In this document: positions 26,601 through 34,300 of the stretch, one piece after another
How positions within the stretch are numbered: position 1 is the first letter of the stretch
Layout of the letters: each line of letters starts with the position of its first letter
NCBI GenBank assembly: GCA_902801325.1
Contig: CADCHQ010000007.1
Location: 1-64,000, forward strand
Source: an uncultured Bacteroidales bacterium
GTDB taxonomy: Bacteria > Bacteroidota > Bacteroidia > Bacteroidales > Bacteroidaceae
Length of the DNA: 64,000 nucleotides
Direction of reading: 5' to 3'
Translations under genes and position numbers: made by a program
The notes under the pieces: generated by a model
What the model was told of the DNA's origin: nothing
Database searches by the model: none
What the model saw: only the letters and a program-made list of their open reading frames with translations

Positions 26601-26631
26601 CGCAAACGAATATCGTGAGCAGTTTATTCAT
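23617..26631 (-). CDS. Outer membrane beta-barrel protein, TonB-receptor-like
   Basis: A 1004-aa exported protein. After a signal peptide (cut near AEA, residue 20) comes a carboxypeptidase-regulatory-like beta domain (about 30-135), then a plug-like segment (about 145-260; DALIKKLPGVEMKSGGEIWVNGRKVEALLLNGKDFF) typical of the Bacteroidota outer-membrane beta-barrel family related to TonB-dependent receptors, and a long C-terminal barrel rich in aromatic and polar alternation. I see no TonB box, which is usual for this subgroup. It ends 108 nt from the sigma gene and could be a target or partner; its ligand is unknown. Confidence 0.85.
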   Translation of the reverse strand: MNKLLTIFVCALMLIARAEARTGLSLSKSDTTKAKKLSLGLYMRVGDHISHEGVDSLKAVLLWAKDSTMADTVHVETYSYGDKRESFLSFDISQAGHYLVRIDADGYYRRYIDVDIPRLYRRETYRELKTVYLQRRRPMTGDETVEMQEVLVRPTKLKFYMDGDTLTYDADAFAMAEGSMLDALIKKLPGVEMKSGGEIWVNGRKVEALLLNGKDFFDKDRELLLENMPAFMVQSIQNFERTPENVKGTLREQTTPKELVMNIRLKRDYNQSWLASFEGGMGMRFHGHGDFKSGAEAPPFLARAYAMRYSNRSRFVLFANANNLTDFRPPGQQGDWSPLMQQQGLMSTYMVSGNGMIEKGEALRYEGSATGKLSDSNNAQHAASETFLSGGNTFGRSFSQQRSHNLDVSSNHSLRYRRSETLWNTLKGMTLELSPYVQYTRWRSRSESASATLAQDVAEGWGKAWMDSLASPSAGDLLLRHALNRTVSRMRGKGHYTGWGSHLFFTTSPAHNDMISFSLQGNYEQSLRHEDSYEHYLLEYPQTGNVDRRNRYRPVDEHSSELQLRPNITFSLNHNRNHQLSISHDYDRQDNKDDKLLYLLNQLKDWSAFDHHPLGTLPSTQEYLSTLDSENSYRQHNTTTVNSPELNYMYVNYNDSTDKLLLLSGVLSLPVRRERMDYWQGAQADTILHRHTVDLSATVDVYHSYNRVGRSLNASYTTSVSHPPLRNLLNIYNNSNPLYVSCGNTSLRPSRDHSIYGRFSQKFRRTLFNVSGSMDLTQNALATAVLYDKATGVQTVRPENINGNWGTNLSLGFNIPLERSEKLRLNHQTSHDYQHSVDLIGIAGQSLPQRSVVASHSINDELSLSWRPSDKMDFGAKADVHYQRSTSERADFTTLNVFDFDYGVTAQIELPWKLQLSTDLTMYSRRGYSEQTMNTNELVWNARLTRRFLKGNLLLAIDAFDLLGQLSNVRRTINAQGRTETYYNVIPSYGLLHLTWRMNKKPKH

Positions 26632-26642
26632 AGGAGGATTCA

Positions 26643-26668
26643 GCGTTATAAATATAAATATATAACGC
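26643..26668. promoter_or_regulatory. 8-bp inverted repeat just upstream of the beta-barrel gene
   Basis: GCGTTATA (26643-26650) and TATAACGC (26661-26668), spacer 10 bp, end 12 bp upstream of the ATG at 26631. It could be an operator or a hairpin in the translation-start region. No full TAnnTTTG box was found close by. Confidence 0.4.
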
Positions 26669-26782
26669 CAAGGTCAGGCAAATATTGCACTTTGCCTATA
26701 ATTTACGCACTAAGATATGGAATATGTTGCTTAAGCAAAATACTATTTTCGTAAAGGAAAGACTGCAAGGCGTTGACCGTCA

Positions 26783-28882
26783 TCAACTAATGGCTGACCA
26801 GTCGACGCTATGGCGATTGAGGTCGGACAGTGCCTGCCACATGGCCTGATGTTCGGGACGGTCGTACTTCGGGTCGCTATCGAGGACGCGCGAAGCTACG
26901 TCACGTGCCAGCTGAACGACCTGACCATCGCGCGCCAAGTTCGCTATGTGCAGGTCGAAGGGGATACCGCTTTGCTGCGTTCCCTCCAGGTCGCCAGGGC
27001 CGCGAAGCTTCATGTCTTCCTCGGCAATCTCGAAGCCGTCGTTCGTCTCCGTCATAATCTGTATGCGCCGACGAGTGTCCTGTGAGAGCTTAAAGCTAGT
27101 GACAAGGATGCAATACGACTGGTCGGCACCGCGCCCTACCCTACCACGTAGTTGGTGGAGTTGTGCTAATCCAAATCGTTCGGCATTCATAATGGCCATG
27201 ACCGAAGCATTGGGAACGTTGACGCCAACCTCTATGACTGTCGTCGCCATCATTATATGCGTCTCGCCCGAAACAAAGCGACTCATCTCGCGATCCTTAT
27301 CCACTTGCTTCATCTTGCCATGCACCATGCTGATGCGAAGGTCGGGGAATGCCTCGCAAAACTCCCGATAGCCCTCCTCCAAGTTCTGGAGGTCCATCTT
27401 CTCACTTTCCTTGATTAGCGGGTAAACGATATAGGCTTGCCGCCCCAAGGATATCTGCTGGCGGAGGCCACTATAGAGCTCTTGGCGCCGATTCTCGTAA
27501 TGATGGATGGTCATGATGGGCTTCCTGCCGGGCGGAAGTTGGTCGATTACGCTCACATCGAGGTCACCATACACCGTCATCGCCAGAGTTCTGGGAATGG
27601 GGGTCGCAGTCATTACGAGTACATGGGGTGGAGTCTGGTTCTTCGACCATAGTTTGGCACGCTGGGCAACACCGAAGCGATGCTGCTCGTCGATTACGAC
27701 CATGCCGAGGTTACGGAATAAGACGTTGTCCTCAATGATAGCATGAGTGCCGATGAGGATATGCACCTCGCCGGTCTTAAGTCCGGAGAGTATAGCCTCA
27801 CGGCGCTTACCTTTGACGCTGGAGGTCAGGAGCTCGACGCGGATAGGCATGTCGCCCAGGAAGCGACGGTAGGTATCAAGGTGTTGCTCGGCCAGTATCT
27901 CGGTGGGAGCCATGATACAGGCTTGGAAGCCGTTGTCTAGGGCGATGAGCTGCGACATCAAGGCCACCAGTGTCTTACCGCTACCGACATCGCCCTGCAA
28001 GAGGCGGTTCATCTGCCTGCCCTTGCGCATATCCTCGCGTATCTCACGTATGACACGTTTCTGGGCCTCCGTTAGGGGGAATGGCAGGTGATGGTCGTAG
28101 AAGTCGTGGAACAAAGCCCCGACCTTGGCGAACACATGTCCGACATATCGGCGACTACGCTCACGACTATACCTTAATATATTTAATTGGATGAAGAACA
28201 ACTCCTCGAACTTCAGGCGGTAACTGGCCCGACTAAGGTGCTCGGCCGACTGGGGATAGTGCATGGCACGGATAGCCTCGTCGCGCGGCATGAGCCTAAG
28301 TTCGCGCACCAGATACTCAGGGAGTGTCTCGGGCAAAGGCTCGTGGATGACGCGGAACACCGTAGCCACCCACTGCTCCATCATGCGGGTGTTGATGCCG
28401 CGCTTCTGTATCTTTTCGGGCACAGAATAATAGGGACGAAGCCCCATCGGCGTACGGTTGAAGCGCTCTATCGGTTCGATTTCGGGGTGAGTGATATTGA
28501 AACGCTCGCGGAACAAGGTAGGCTTACCGAACACAACATACTCGGTAAGAATCTTATAGGTCCGCTCTACGTACTGCAAACCATTGAACCATACGAGGTC
28601 GATGATACCATGTCCGTCGCTGAAGTGCCCGACGATGCGACGCTTTCGCCCTTGCCCTTCCACCTCGAAGCTAAGGATTTGCCCCCGCATCTGTACGTAA
28701 GGCATGTCGGTCGTCAGCTCGTGGGTGTAATAGAAACGACTGCGGTCTATGTGTTTAGAGGGGTAATATTGGATGAGGTCGCCATAGGTCGATATGCCCA
28801 TACCGTCACGAAGTTGCTTTGCCCTCGTCGCACCGACGTTGGGCAAATAAGTAACGGGATAGTCAAGTATGTTCGTGGGCAT
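26783..28882 (-). CDS. recG: ATP-dependent DNA helicase RecG
   Basis: RecG remodels stalled forks and branched DNA. The 699-aa protein has the N-terminal wedge/OB domain (about 1-250), Walker A GDVGSGKT, the Walker B DEQH in VVIDEQHRFG, the TATPIPRTL motif, and motif VI QLRGRVGRG followed by the RecG C-terminal segment including EEDMKLRGPGDLEGTQQSG. Length and motifs are complete. It lies 28 nt downstream of ispD, separated by GAATTAAG filler repeats. Confidence 0.97.
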   Translation of the reverse strand: MPTNILDYPVTYLPNVGATRAKQLRDGMGISTYGDLIQYYPSKHIDRSRFYYTHELTTDMPYVQMRGQILSFEVEGQGRKRRIVGHFSDGHGIIDLVWFNGLQYVERTYKILTEYVVFGKPTLFRERFNITHPEIEPIERFNRTPMGLRPYYSVPEKIQKRGINTRMMEQWVATVFRVIHEPLPETLPEYLVRELRLMPRDEAIRAMHYPQSAEHLSRASYRLKFEELFFIQLNILRYSRERSRRYVGHVFAKVGALFHDFYDHHLPFPLTEAQKRVIREIREDMRKGRQMNRLLQGDVGSGKTLVALMSQLIALDNGFQACIMAPTEILAEQHLDTYRRFLGDMPIRVELLTSSVKGKRREAILSGLKTGEVHILIGTHAIIEDNVLFRNLGMVVIDEQHRFGVAQRAKLWSKNQTPPHVLVMTATPIPRTLAMTVYGDLDVSVIDQLPPGRKPIMTIHHYENRRQELYSGLRQQISLGRQAYIVYPLIKESEKMDLQNLEEGYREFCEAFPDLRISMVHGKMKQVDKDREMSRFVSGETHIMMATTVIEVGVNVPNASVMAIMNAERFGLAQLHQLRGRVGRGADQSYCILVTSFKLSQDTRRRIQIMTETNDGFEIAEEDMKLRGPGDLEGTQQSGIPFDLHIANLARDGQVVQLARDVASRVLDSDPKYDRPEHQAMWQALSDLNRHSVDWSAIS

Positions 28883-28891
28883 GGACCAAAT

Positions 28892-28932
28892 AGAAATTAA
28901 GAATTAAGAGTTAAGAATTAAGAATTAAGAAC
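28892..28932. repeat. GAATTAAG-type filler repeat at the recG/ispD junction
   Basis: Tandem AGAATTAAGA-like units cross the junction and encode the last residues of IspD (the C-terminal LILNS). Confidence 0.65.
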
Positions 28933-29651
28933 TCAGCGTACTGAATATCGGACGGCGTCGTTATCTTAATGTTCTCTCGATTCCCGTCCATCAGGGCGAT
29001 ACGGTGCCCAAGTTCTTCCACCACCGATGCATCGTCGGTGAACTCAGGGCGGTAAGGTTGGCGATACGCCTCCTTAAGCAAAGCGATGCGAAACACTTGA
29101 GGTGTCTGCACAAGGCGGTAGAGATTGCGGTCCACGGTCAGGCTGTCGCCCTCGGGAAGCAATTGCCTCACCGTCTCGACGACAGGGACTACGGGCACCA
29201 CAGCCCCTTGCTCCAGGGCGGCATCGTAACAACGACGGATGACCTCCTTCGAGACGAAAGGTCGCACACCATCGTGCACTCCGACCACACCCTCTGCATC
29301 ATCGGGCACCAAGGCAAGGCCGTTCTGCACAGAATGGAAGCGAGTCTCGCCGCCAACGGTCAGTCGATGAGGCACCGTGAACCGATACTCGGCACACAAC
29401 TGTTCCCAGTATTCCTGCTGATCCTTAGGGAGTACAAGGATGATGTCCATATCCTCGTCGGCCTCATGAAAGGCTTGCAGCGTGCGCATCAATATAGGCA
29501 CACCACCTACGGGGAGATATTGCTTGGGCACCTCTCCCCCCATCCTCAGGCCCTTGCCGCCTGCGACGATGATAGCATAATGACCCCTACCCCTCACCCT
29601 CCCCGAGGGGAGGGAGTAGTGTGTATCCTCTATATTATTCAGTATATTCAT
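28911..29651 (-). CDS. ispD: 2-C-methyl-D-erythritol 4-phosphate cytidylyltransferase
   Basis: IspD couples MEP to CTP in the non-mevalonate isoprenoid pathway. The nucleotidyltransferase core begins at about residue 25 with [20 protein letters not shown] (CTP-binding Gly-rich loop and Lys), followed by [12 protein letters not shown] and [13 protein letters not shown]. The 246-aa protein has an N-terminal extension of about 24 residues ([23 protein letters not shown]) that spans a GC-rich palindrome (29583-29617); family members normally start directly before the YAIIVAGG strand. No ATG lies closer to that strand, so the extension is probably translated. Confidence 0.94.
   Translation of the reverse strand: MNILNNIEDTHYSLPSGRVRGRGHYAIIVAGGKGLRMGGEVPKQYLPVGGVPILMRTLQAFHEADEDMDIILVLPKDQQEYWEQLCAEYRFTVPHRLTVGGETRFHSVQNGLALVPDDAEGVVGVHDGVRPFVSKEVIRRCYDAALEQGAVVPVVPVVETVRQLLPEGDSLTVDRNLYRLVQTPQVFRIALLKEAYRQPYRPEFTDDASVVEELGHRIALMDGNRENIKITTPSDIQYAEFLILNS
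29583..29617. repeat. GC-rich palindromic element in the ispD N-terminal codons
   Basis: CCCTCACCCTCCCCGAGG followed by GGAGGGAG; translated as [10 protein letters not shown]. Confidence 0.85.
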
Positions 29652-29675
29652 TATGATGACAACTCTCTATCGTTA

Positions 29676-30302
29676 TCACGCCCCTCCCTCGGGAGGGGTA
29701 AGGGGGCGGGGTCTATATATCATCCCTTCACGCAACTGGTCTGCGACTTCGCGGCTTACCAACCGCTCGACGAGGGTGTAACCCAGTTCCATTGCAGCAC
29801 CAGGGCCCTTGCCAGTGATGACCTGACCATCTTGCTCTACGAGCGCAGCGGTATAGTCTGCGCCACGCAACTCCCCTTCGAAGCCGGGGTAACAAGTAGC
29901 CTTCTTTCCTTCAACGATACCGAGATGACCCAGCACCAACGGAGCGGCACAGATGGCGGCGATAAGGCGTCCGGCCTCGAAGTGCTGGACGAGGCCTTCG
30001 CGAAGTTCCTCGCATGCGTCCAGATTCGTAGCACCTGGCATACCGCCTGGCAAGAACATGACGTCGGCATCCTCGAAGTCTATCTCGGGCAACGTCTTAT
30101 CGGCAACGATGCCTACTCCATGGGCACTCGTCACCACAATCTCGTCGGTGATGCTCACTGTCTCTACCTCTAAGCCTGCACGGCGCATGATATCAACCGG
30201 TGCCAATGCTTCGATGTCCTCGAAGCCTTCTGCAAGAAAGACGTAAACGACCCCTCTCCTGCCCTCCCCCGAGGGGGAGGCATAATTGCTGTTGCTACTC
30301 AT
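29676..30302 (-). CDS. DJ-1/PfpI family protein
   Basis: A 208-aa flavodoxin-like protein of the DJ-1/YajL group. The core starts YVFLAEGFEDIEALAPVDIMRRAGLEVETVSI; the nucleophile-elbow cysteine is in LIAAICAAPLVLG, and the glutamate partner is in AEGFEDIEA. Such proteins act as oxidative or glyoxal stress chaperones or deglycases; the exact activity is uncertain. Both termini are built from the GC-rich palindrome: residues near the start (SPSGEGRRG) and the end (RPLTPPEGGA). The gene is 24 nt upstream of ispD. Confidence 0.9.
   Translation of the reverse strand: MSSNSNYASPSGEGRRGVVYVFLAEGFEDIEALAPVDIMRRAGLEVETVSITDEIVVTSAHGVGIVADKTLPEIDFEDADVMFLPGGMPGATNLDACEELREGLVQHFEAGRLIAAICAAPLVLGHLGIVEGKKATCYPGFEGELRGADYTAALVEQDGQVITGKGPGAAMELGYTLVERLVSREVADQLREGMIYRPRPLTPPEGGA
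29679..29713. repeat. GC-rich palindromic element at the PfpI gene 3' end
   Basis: CGCCCCTCCCTCGGGAGGGG followed by TAAGGGGGCGGGGTC; it encodes the last ten residues and supplies the sequence next to the stop codon. A second copy (30249-30285) encodes the N-terminal SPSGEGRRG, and a third (30352-30390) lies just upstream. Confidence 0.85.
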
Positions 30303-30374
30303 ATTCGTAATTATCTTTATAAATATATCGTTTAATTGTCTGGTCGGAAATTCCTCCCCTCCCTCGGGAGGGGC

Positions 30375-31100
30375 TTAAGGGGTGGGGTCATTGAGACAAG
30401 CCAGATAGCGGTGTATCGTCTCCTCAAGTCCTAAGTATAAGGCGTCGCAGATAAGGGCATGACCGATGCTGCACTCGTCGATGTAAGGCATACGCTCGTG
30501 CATATAGCGCAGATTCTCGAGGCTGAGGTCGTGACCCATATTAAGGCCGAGCCCCAAAGCCTTAGCCCTTTCGCCTGCACGGACAAAGGGTTCGATGGCC
30601 AAGGCCCTATCCTTCGCGTACGAAGATGCATAGGGTTCGGTGTAAAGCTCTACGCGATCGGCACCCGTCTGTGCGGCACATTCCACCATATCCTCACGCG
30701 GATCGACGAAGATGCTTACGCGGATGCCCTTGGCATGGAAGCGTTCTGTGACCTCGGTAAGGAAGGACGTGTGCGCCTTAGTGTCCCAACCGTGGTTGCT
30801 CGTTATCTGCGAGGGATCGTCGGGAACGAGGGTAACTTGATTAGGCACGACCTGGGTAACGAGGTCGATAAATTCAGGGCTTGGATAACCTTCGATATTG
30901 AATTCGGTCGTCAACCTCGGGCGCAAGTCGAACACATCCCTGCGACGTATGTGCCTTTCATCGGGACGTGGATGCACGGTAATTCCCTGCGCGCCGAAGC
31001 GTTCGCAGTCCAATGCCACCTGCAGGACATTAGGGTTGTCGCCGCCACGCGCATTGCGTAAGGTGGCAATCTTATTGATGTTTACACTTAGATTCGTCAT
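30375..31100 (-). CDS. pdxJ: Pyridoxine 5'-phosphate synthase
   Basis: PdxJ condenses 3-amino-2-oxopropyl phosphate with deoxyxylulose 5-phosphate in the DXP-dependent vitamin B6 pathway. The 241-aa protein opens [22 protein letters not shown], with the conserved histidines and arginines in [18 protein letters not shown], and ends with [18 protein letters not shown]. The last residues (DPTP) overlap a GC-rich palindrome. A -7 box lies 30 nt upstream, divergent from nadK. Confidence 0.97.
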   Translation of the reverse strand: MTNLSVNINKIATLRNARGGDNPNVLQVALDCERFGAQGITVHPRPDERHIRRRDVFDLRPRLTTEFNIEGYPSPEFIDLVTQVVPNQVTLVPDDPSQITSNHGWDTKAHTSFLTEVTERFHAKGIRVSIFVDPREDMVECAAQTGADRVELYTEPYASSYAKDRALAIEPFVRAGERAKALGLGLNMGHDLSLENLRYMHERMPYIDECSIGHALICDALYLGLEETIHRYLACLNDPTP

Positions 31101-31129
31101 ATTCTGTCGTCAATGAACTAATTTCAAGG

Positions 31130-31190
31130 CAAAGATATAAAAAAGATTAGAGATTAAGGAGTAGGGAATAAGAAATATTTCTTAACTTTG
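31130..31190. promoter_or_regulatory. Divergent promoters of pdxJ (minus) and nadK (plus)
   Basis: Minus-strand TATCTTTG at 31130-31137 serves pdxJ; plus-strand TAACTTTG at 31183-31190 serves nadK. The two -7 boxes are about 45 bp apart. The -33 boxes are degenerate. Confidence 0.6.
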
Positions 31191-31211
31191 TGTCGAATTA
31201 TCGAAATAACT

Positions 31212-32096
31212 ATGCGTAAACTTCGATTTGCTATCTTCGGCAACATCTATCAAGCCAAAAAGTCGACCTTGGTAAAGAAGTTACTATGCTCACTAGAGGA
31301 AAGGGGGGCAGAGATATACATCGATCGGCCCTTCTATGACTATCTTACCCAGCAATTGCTATTGGACATCAGTCCGAAGGCTCTAATTGATGACGACAAC
31401 TTCGAGGCCGATTATGCCGTATCGATGGGAGGTGACGGTACATTCCTGCAGACGGCAAGCCGCGTACGCGATAAGGGCATACCCATCATCGGTATAAACA
31501 TGGGACGCATGGGCTTCCTTGCCGACGTGGGAGCCGACGAGATTGACCAAGCCATAGAACTCATCTTTGAAGGCTCGTGCCGCATAGAAGAGCGCAGCGT
31601 GCTTAAGGTGGAGAGCACCGATGAGCTGCACATCTTCCCCTATGCCCTTAACGAGGTGGCTGTGCTGAAGCGCGACAATTCGTCGATGATTAGCATACGC
31701 GTGGACATCAATGGCGAGTACCTTACCACCTATCAGGCCGACGGACTCATCATCAACACGCCTACCGGTTCCACAGGTTACGCCCTAAGCGTAGGAGGCC
31801 CAATCATGTCGCCTGAATCGCAATCGATAGGCATCACGCCCGTGGCACCCCATAGCCTCAACATGCGACCCATCACCCTACCCGACCAAGCGCAAGTGAC
31901 TTTGTCGGTAGAAAGCCGTAACCATAACTTCTTGGTTGCCATCGATGGCCGAAGCGATGCCTGCACCGAAGATGTCCGTCTTACGGTCTGTCGCGCGCCT
32001 TATAATATAAAGGTAGTGAAGCGTCCCGAGAGTTCTTTCTTCCGAACGCTACGCACTAAACTCATGTGGGGCAACGACGTTCGCATAGAAAACTAA
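31212..32096 (+). CDS. nadK: NAD kinase
   Basis: NadK phosphorylates NAD to NADP. The motif GGDGT is in VSMGGDGTFLQTASRV, and the second signature is NTPTGSTGYALSVGGPI. I start it at ATG 31212 (MRKLRFAIFG), 22 nt after the -7 box; the TTG/ATG candidates upstream at 31188 would overlap the promoter. Length about 294 aa, normal for the family. Confidence 0.96.
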   Translation: MRKLRFAIFGNIYQAKKSTLVKKLLCSLEERGAEIYIDRPFYDYLTQQLLLDISPKALIDDDNFEADYAVSMGGDGTFLQTASRVRDKGIPIIGINMGRMGFLADVGADEIDQAIELIFEGSCRIEERSVLKVESTDELHIFPYALNEVAVLKRDNSSMISIRVDINGEYLTTYQADGLIINTPTGSTGYALSVGGPIMSPESQSIGITPVAPHSLNMRPITLPDQAQVTLSVESRNHNFLVAIDGRSDACTEDVRLTVCRAPYNIKVVKRPESSFFRTLRTKLMWGNDVRIEN

Positions 32097-32127
32097 GAAC
32101 TAAAAACTAAGAAATAGTAGCAAGCGA

Positions 32128-33882
32128 TTGAAGAACAGCTGGAGCATTATTAAGTGGTTCTGGGATGTATCGAAGAACCTTCGCCTACAGACCATACTGA
32201 ATTCGGCCATAGGTATCATTACCGTTGGCCTTGACTTTGCGTTCATATGGGCTACCAAGCTCTGCATCGACATCGCTACGGGTCAGCCCCGACTGACCGG
32301 TCACCTGTCGAACATCAGTCCCGACCTTCCGCAACACAACCTACGCTTTGCCGCTGCATTGCTTATAGCCATCATGGCCACACAGGTCATCATCAGCTTC
32401 TCACGCCGATGGATAGCCGCCCTCTTGGGTGTAAAGGCTCAGAACCAGATGCAGTTGGGACTCTTCCGTCGTCTACTGGCCAGTGAATGGAATGGTCGAG
32501 AGAAGCGTCACTCGGGCGACGTATTGAACCGACTCGAACGTGATGCCGGTGACGTTACAGGTGTCATAACCGAGACCCTGCCTTCCGCACTTAGTGTCGT
32601 CACACGTTTCGTGGGAGCGTTCATCTTCCTCTATTCGATGGAACCCACGCTGGCTACCCTTATCATCATCATCGTACCATTCTTCATCATCATAAGCCGC
32701 CTATACATCAGGAAGATGCGCAAGATTACACGCGAGATACGTGATACGGACAGCGACATACAGAGCATCATGCAAGAGAGCATTCAGCACCGCATTCTGC
32801 TGAAGACGCTCGAGCGCGTTGGCACGATGACGCAGAAGCTCGACTACACACAACAGCGCCTTCGCCAGCAAGTGCGCCATCGTACCCTGTTCTCATCCTC
32901 CTCTGGCGCCATCATTAACATTGGCTTCGCATCGGGCTATCTGCTCGCATTCCTGTGGGGTGTTCGCGGTATGCATCAAGGCACTATCACCTATGGCATG
33001 ATGATAGCCTTCATACAACTTGTGGGTCAGATACAAGGACCTTTCCGCGACATGACTAAGTTCGTGCCTATCATCATCAGTGCCTTCACAGCAGGCGAAC
33101 GCCTAATGGAACTGGAGGAAACTCCACTTGAACAAGAAGGCGAGCCCATAAAGTTCGTCAACGGAGCTGGACTGCGTCTGACCGATGTCTCCTTCCGTTA
33201 CGACGATGAGAGCCGATACATTCTGCGTCATTTCTCATTCGATTTCCCGCAAGGCAGCAGTACCGCCATCCTTGGTGAGACAGGGGCTGGAAAGACGACC
33301 CTCATACGTCTCATCCTTGCCCTGCTGAAGCCGACTGAAGGAAAGGTAGAGATGTACACTGACATGAGTTCAGAGTTCAGAGTTCAAAGTGATGAGTTAG
33401 AATCTAATAACTCAGAACTATGCACTCAGCACTATGCACTGGGCGTCAGCCCATTGACCCGCTGCAACCTTGTCTATGTACCGCAGGATAACACACTCTT
33501 CTCCGGTACCATACGCGACAATCTGCTGTTGGGTAATCCAGAGGCGAGCGAGGAACAGATGAAGGACGCCCTGCAAACCGCCTGTGCTGAGTTTGTGTTT
33601 ACCCTACCCAAGGGACTCGATAGTCGATGTGGGGAAAACGGTACGGGGCTCAGTCAAGGTCAGGCCCAGCGTATATCCATCGCCCGTGCCCTCTTACACG
33701 ATGGCAATATCCTGCTTCTCGACGAGGCTACGTCGGCATTGGACACAGACACGGAATCGCGCCTCCTCAAGAACCTTACCCAATGGATGCGTCCTCACCA
33801 GACTTTGCTCTTCGTAACGCACCGGCACGCTGTCATCGACCATTGCACTCAAGTGCTTCGACTCCAGAAGATTGTCGACTAA
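32128..33882 (+). CDS. ABC transporter, fused permease and ATPase (MsbA/lipid-exporter-like)
   Basis: A 584-aa half-transporter. Six membrane helices in the first about 310 residues are followed by a nucleotide-binding domain: Walker A GETGAGKTT, Q-loop VYVPQDNTLF, signature LSQGQAQR and Walker B ILLLDEATSALD with the H-loop FVTHRHA. The only usable start is TTG at 32128; the first ATG is much further in. Between Walker A and the Q-loop there is an insertion of about 25 residues (SSEFRVQSDELESNNSELCT and following) encoded by 7-bp GAGTTCA repeats. Substrate unknown. Confidence 0.9.
   Translation: MKNSWSIIKWFWDVSKNLRLQTILNSAIGIITVGLDFAFIWATKLCIDIATGQPRLTGHLSNISPDLPQHNLRFAAALLIAIMATQVIISFSRRWIAALLGVKAQNQMQLGLFRRLLASEWNGREKRHSGDVLNRLERDAGDVTGVITETLPSALSVVTRFVGAFIFLYSMEPTLATLIIIIVPFFIIISRLYIRKMRKITREIRDTDSDIQSIMQESIQHRILLKTLERVGTMTQKLDYTQQRLRQQVRHRTLFSSSSGAIINIGFASGYLLAFLWGVRGMHQGTITYGMMIAFIQLVGQIQGPFRDMTKFVPIIISAFTAGERLMELEETPLEQEGEPIKFVNGAGLRLTDVSFRYDDESRYILRHFSFDFPQGSSTAILGETGAGKTTLIRLILALLKPTEGKVEMYTDMSSEFRVQSDELESNNSELCTQHYALGVSPLTRCNLVYVPQDNTLFSGTIRDNLLLGNPEASEEQMKDALQTACAEFVFTLPKGLDSRCGENGTGLSQGQAQRISIARALLHDGNILLLDEATSALDTDTESRLLKNLTQWMRPHQTLLFVTHRHAVIDHCTQVLRLQKIVD
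33366..33440. repeat. Microsatellite insertion in an ABC ATPase domain
   Basis: Three tandem GAGTTCA units (33366-33386), then AT-rich filler and an imperfect duplication of ACTATGCACT (33418-33440). The text resembles the intergenic filler repeats, yet here it is inside the nucleotide-binding domain. Confidence 0.8.
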
Positions 33883-33920
33883 TCCATTCCTTCTTCAATC
33901 CCTTACAATAAGGCCCCCTT

Positions 33921-34231
33921 CCGATAGCTCTTAGGCATTAGTGCCGAAGCCCTTAGGCCTTTGGGCGGAAAGCCTCAGGCCTTATTCCAAAAGGCTTAGG
34001 TCTTATTCCAAAAGGCTTAGGCACAATGGGCTTTATCCGTATAACCATTCGACGTCACTCGAACAAGCGTTCGATGTCACTCGTATAAGCGTTCGACATC
34101 ACTCGTACAAGCATTCGTCAAAGGTTGTACAAGTATAAGCCGGAGGTTGTACAAGTATAAGCCGGAGGTTGTACAAGTATAAGCCGGAGGTTGTACAAGT
34201 ATAAGGCAGAGATTGCTCAAGCCTAACGCAG
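33921..34231. repeat. 22-bp-period degenerate tandem array (array 1)
   Basis: The 418-nt gap between the ABC gene and the next gene is mostly repeats. Three blocks share a 21-23 bp period: TTAGGC-rich units (33921-34020), three exact 22-bp GTTCGA...TCG.ACAAGC units (34047-34112), and five 22-bp units starting AGGTTGTACAAG (34122-34231, first three identical). It ends 18 bp before the -33 box of the downstream gene. Confidence 0.92.
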
Positions 34232-34249
34232 AGAAAATAATCAAACATA

Positions 34250-34281
34250 TTTGGCATTTTGCTCGCTTATTCGTATCTTTG
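34250..34281 (+). promoter_or_regulatory. Promoter of the coiled-coil protein gene
   Basis: TTTG (34250-34253), 20 bp, TATCTTTG (34274-34281); ATG follows 19 nt later. The spacer end GCTCGCTTATTCG is nearly identical to the promoter of the MATE gene at 54811-54842. Confidence 0.85.
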
Positions 34282-34300
34282 CATGGAAATTTAAACAATC

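Noticed and set aside
33921..34231. Repeat array as a CRISPR
   Set aside because: Units follow one another without unique spacers, are only about 22 bp and degenerate, and no cas gene is present.
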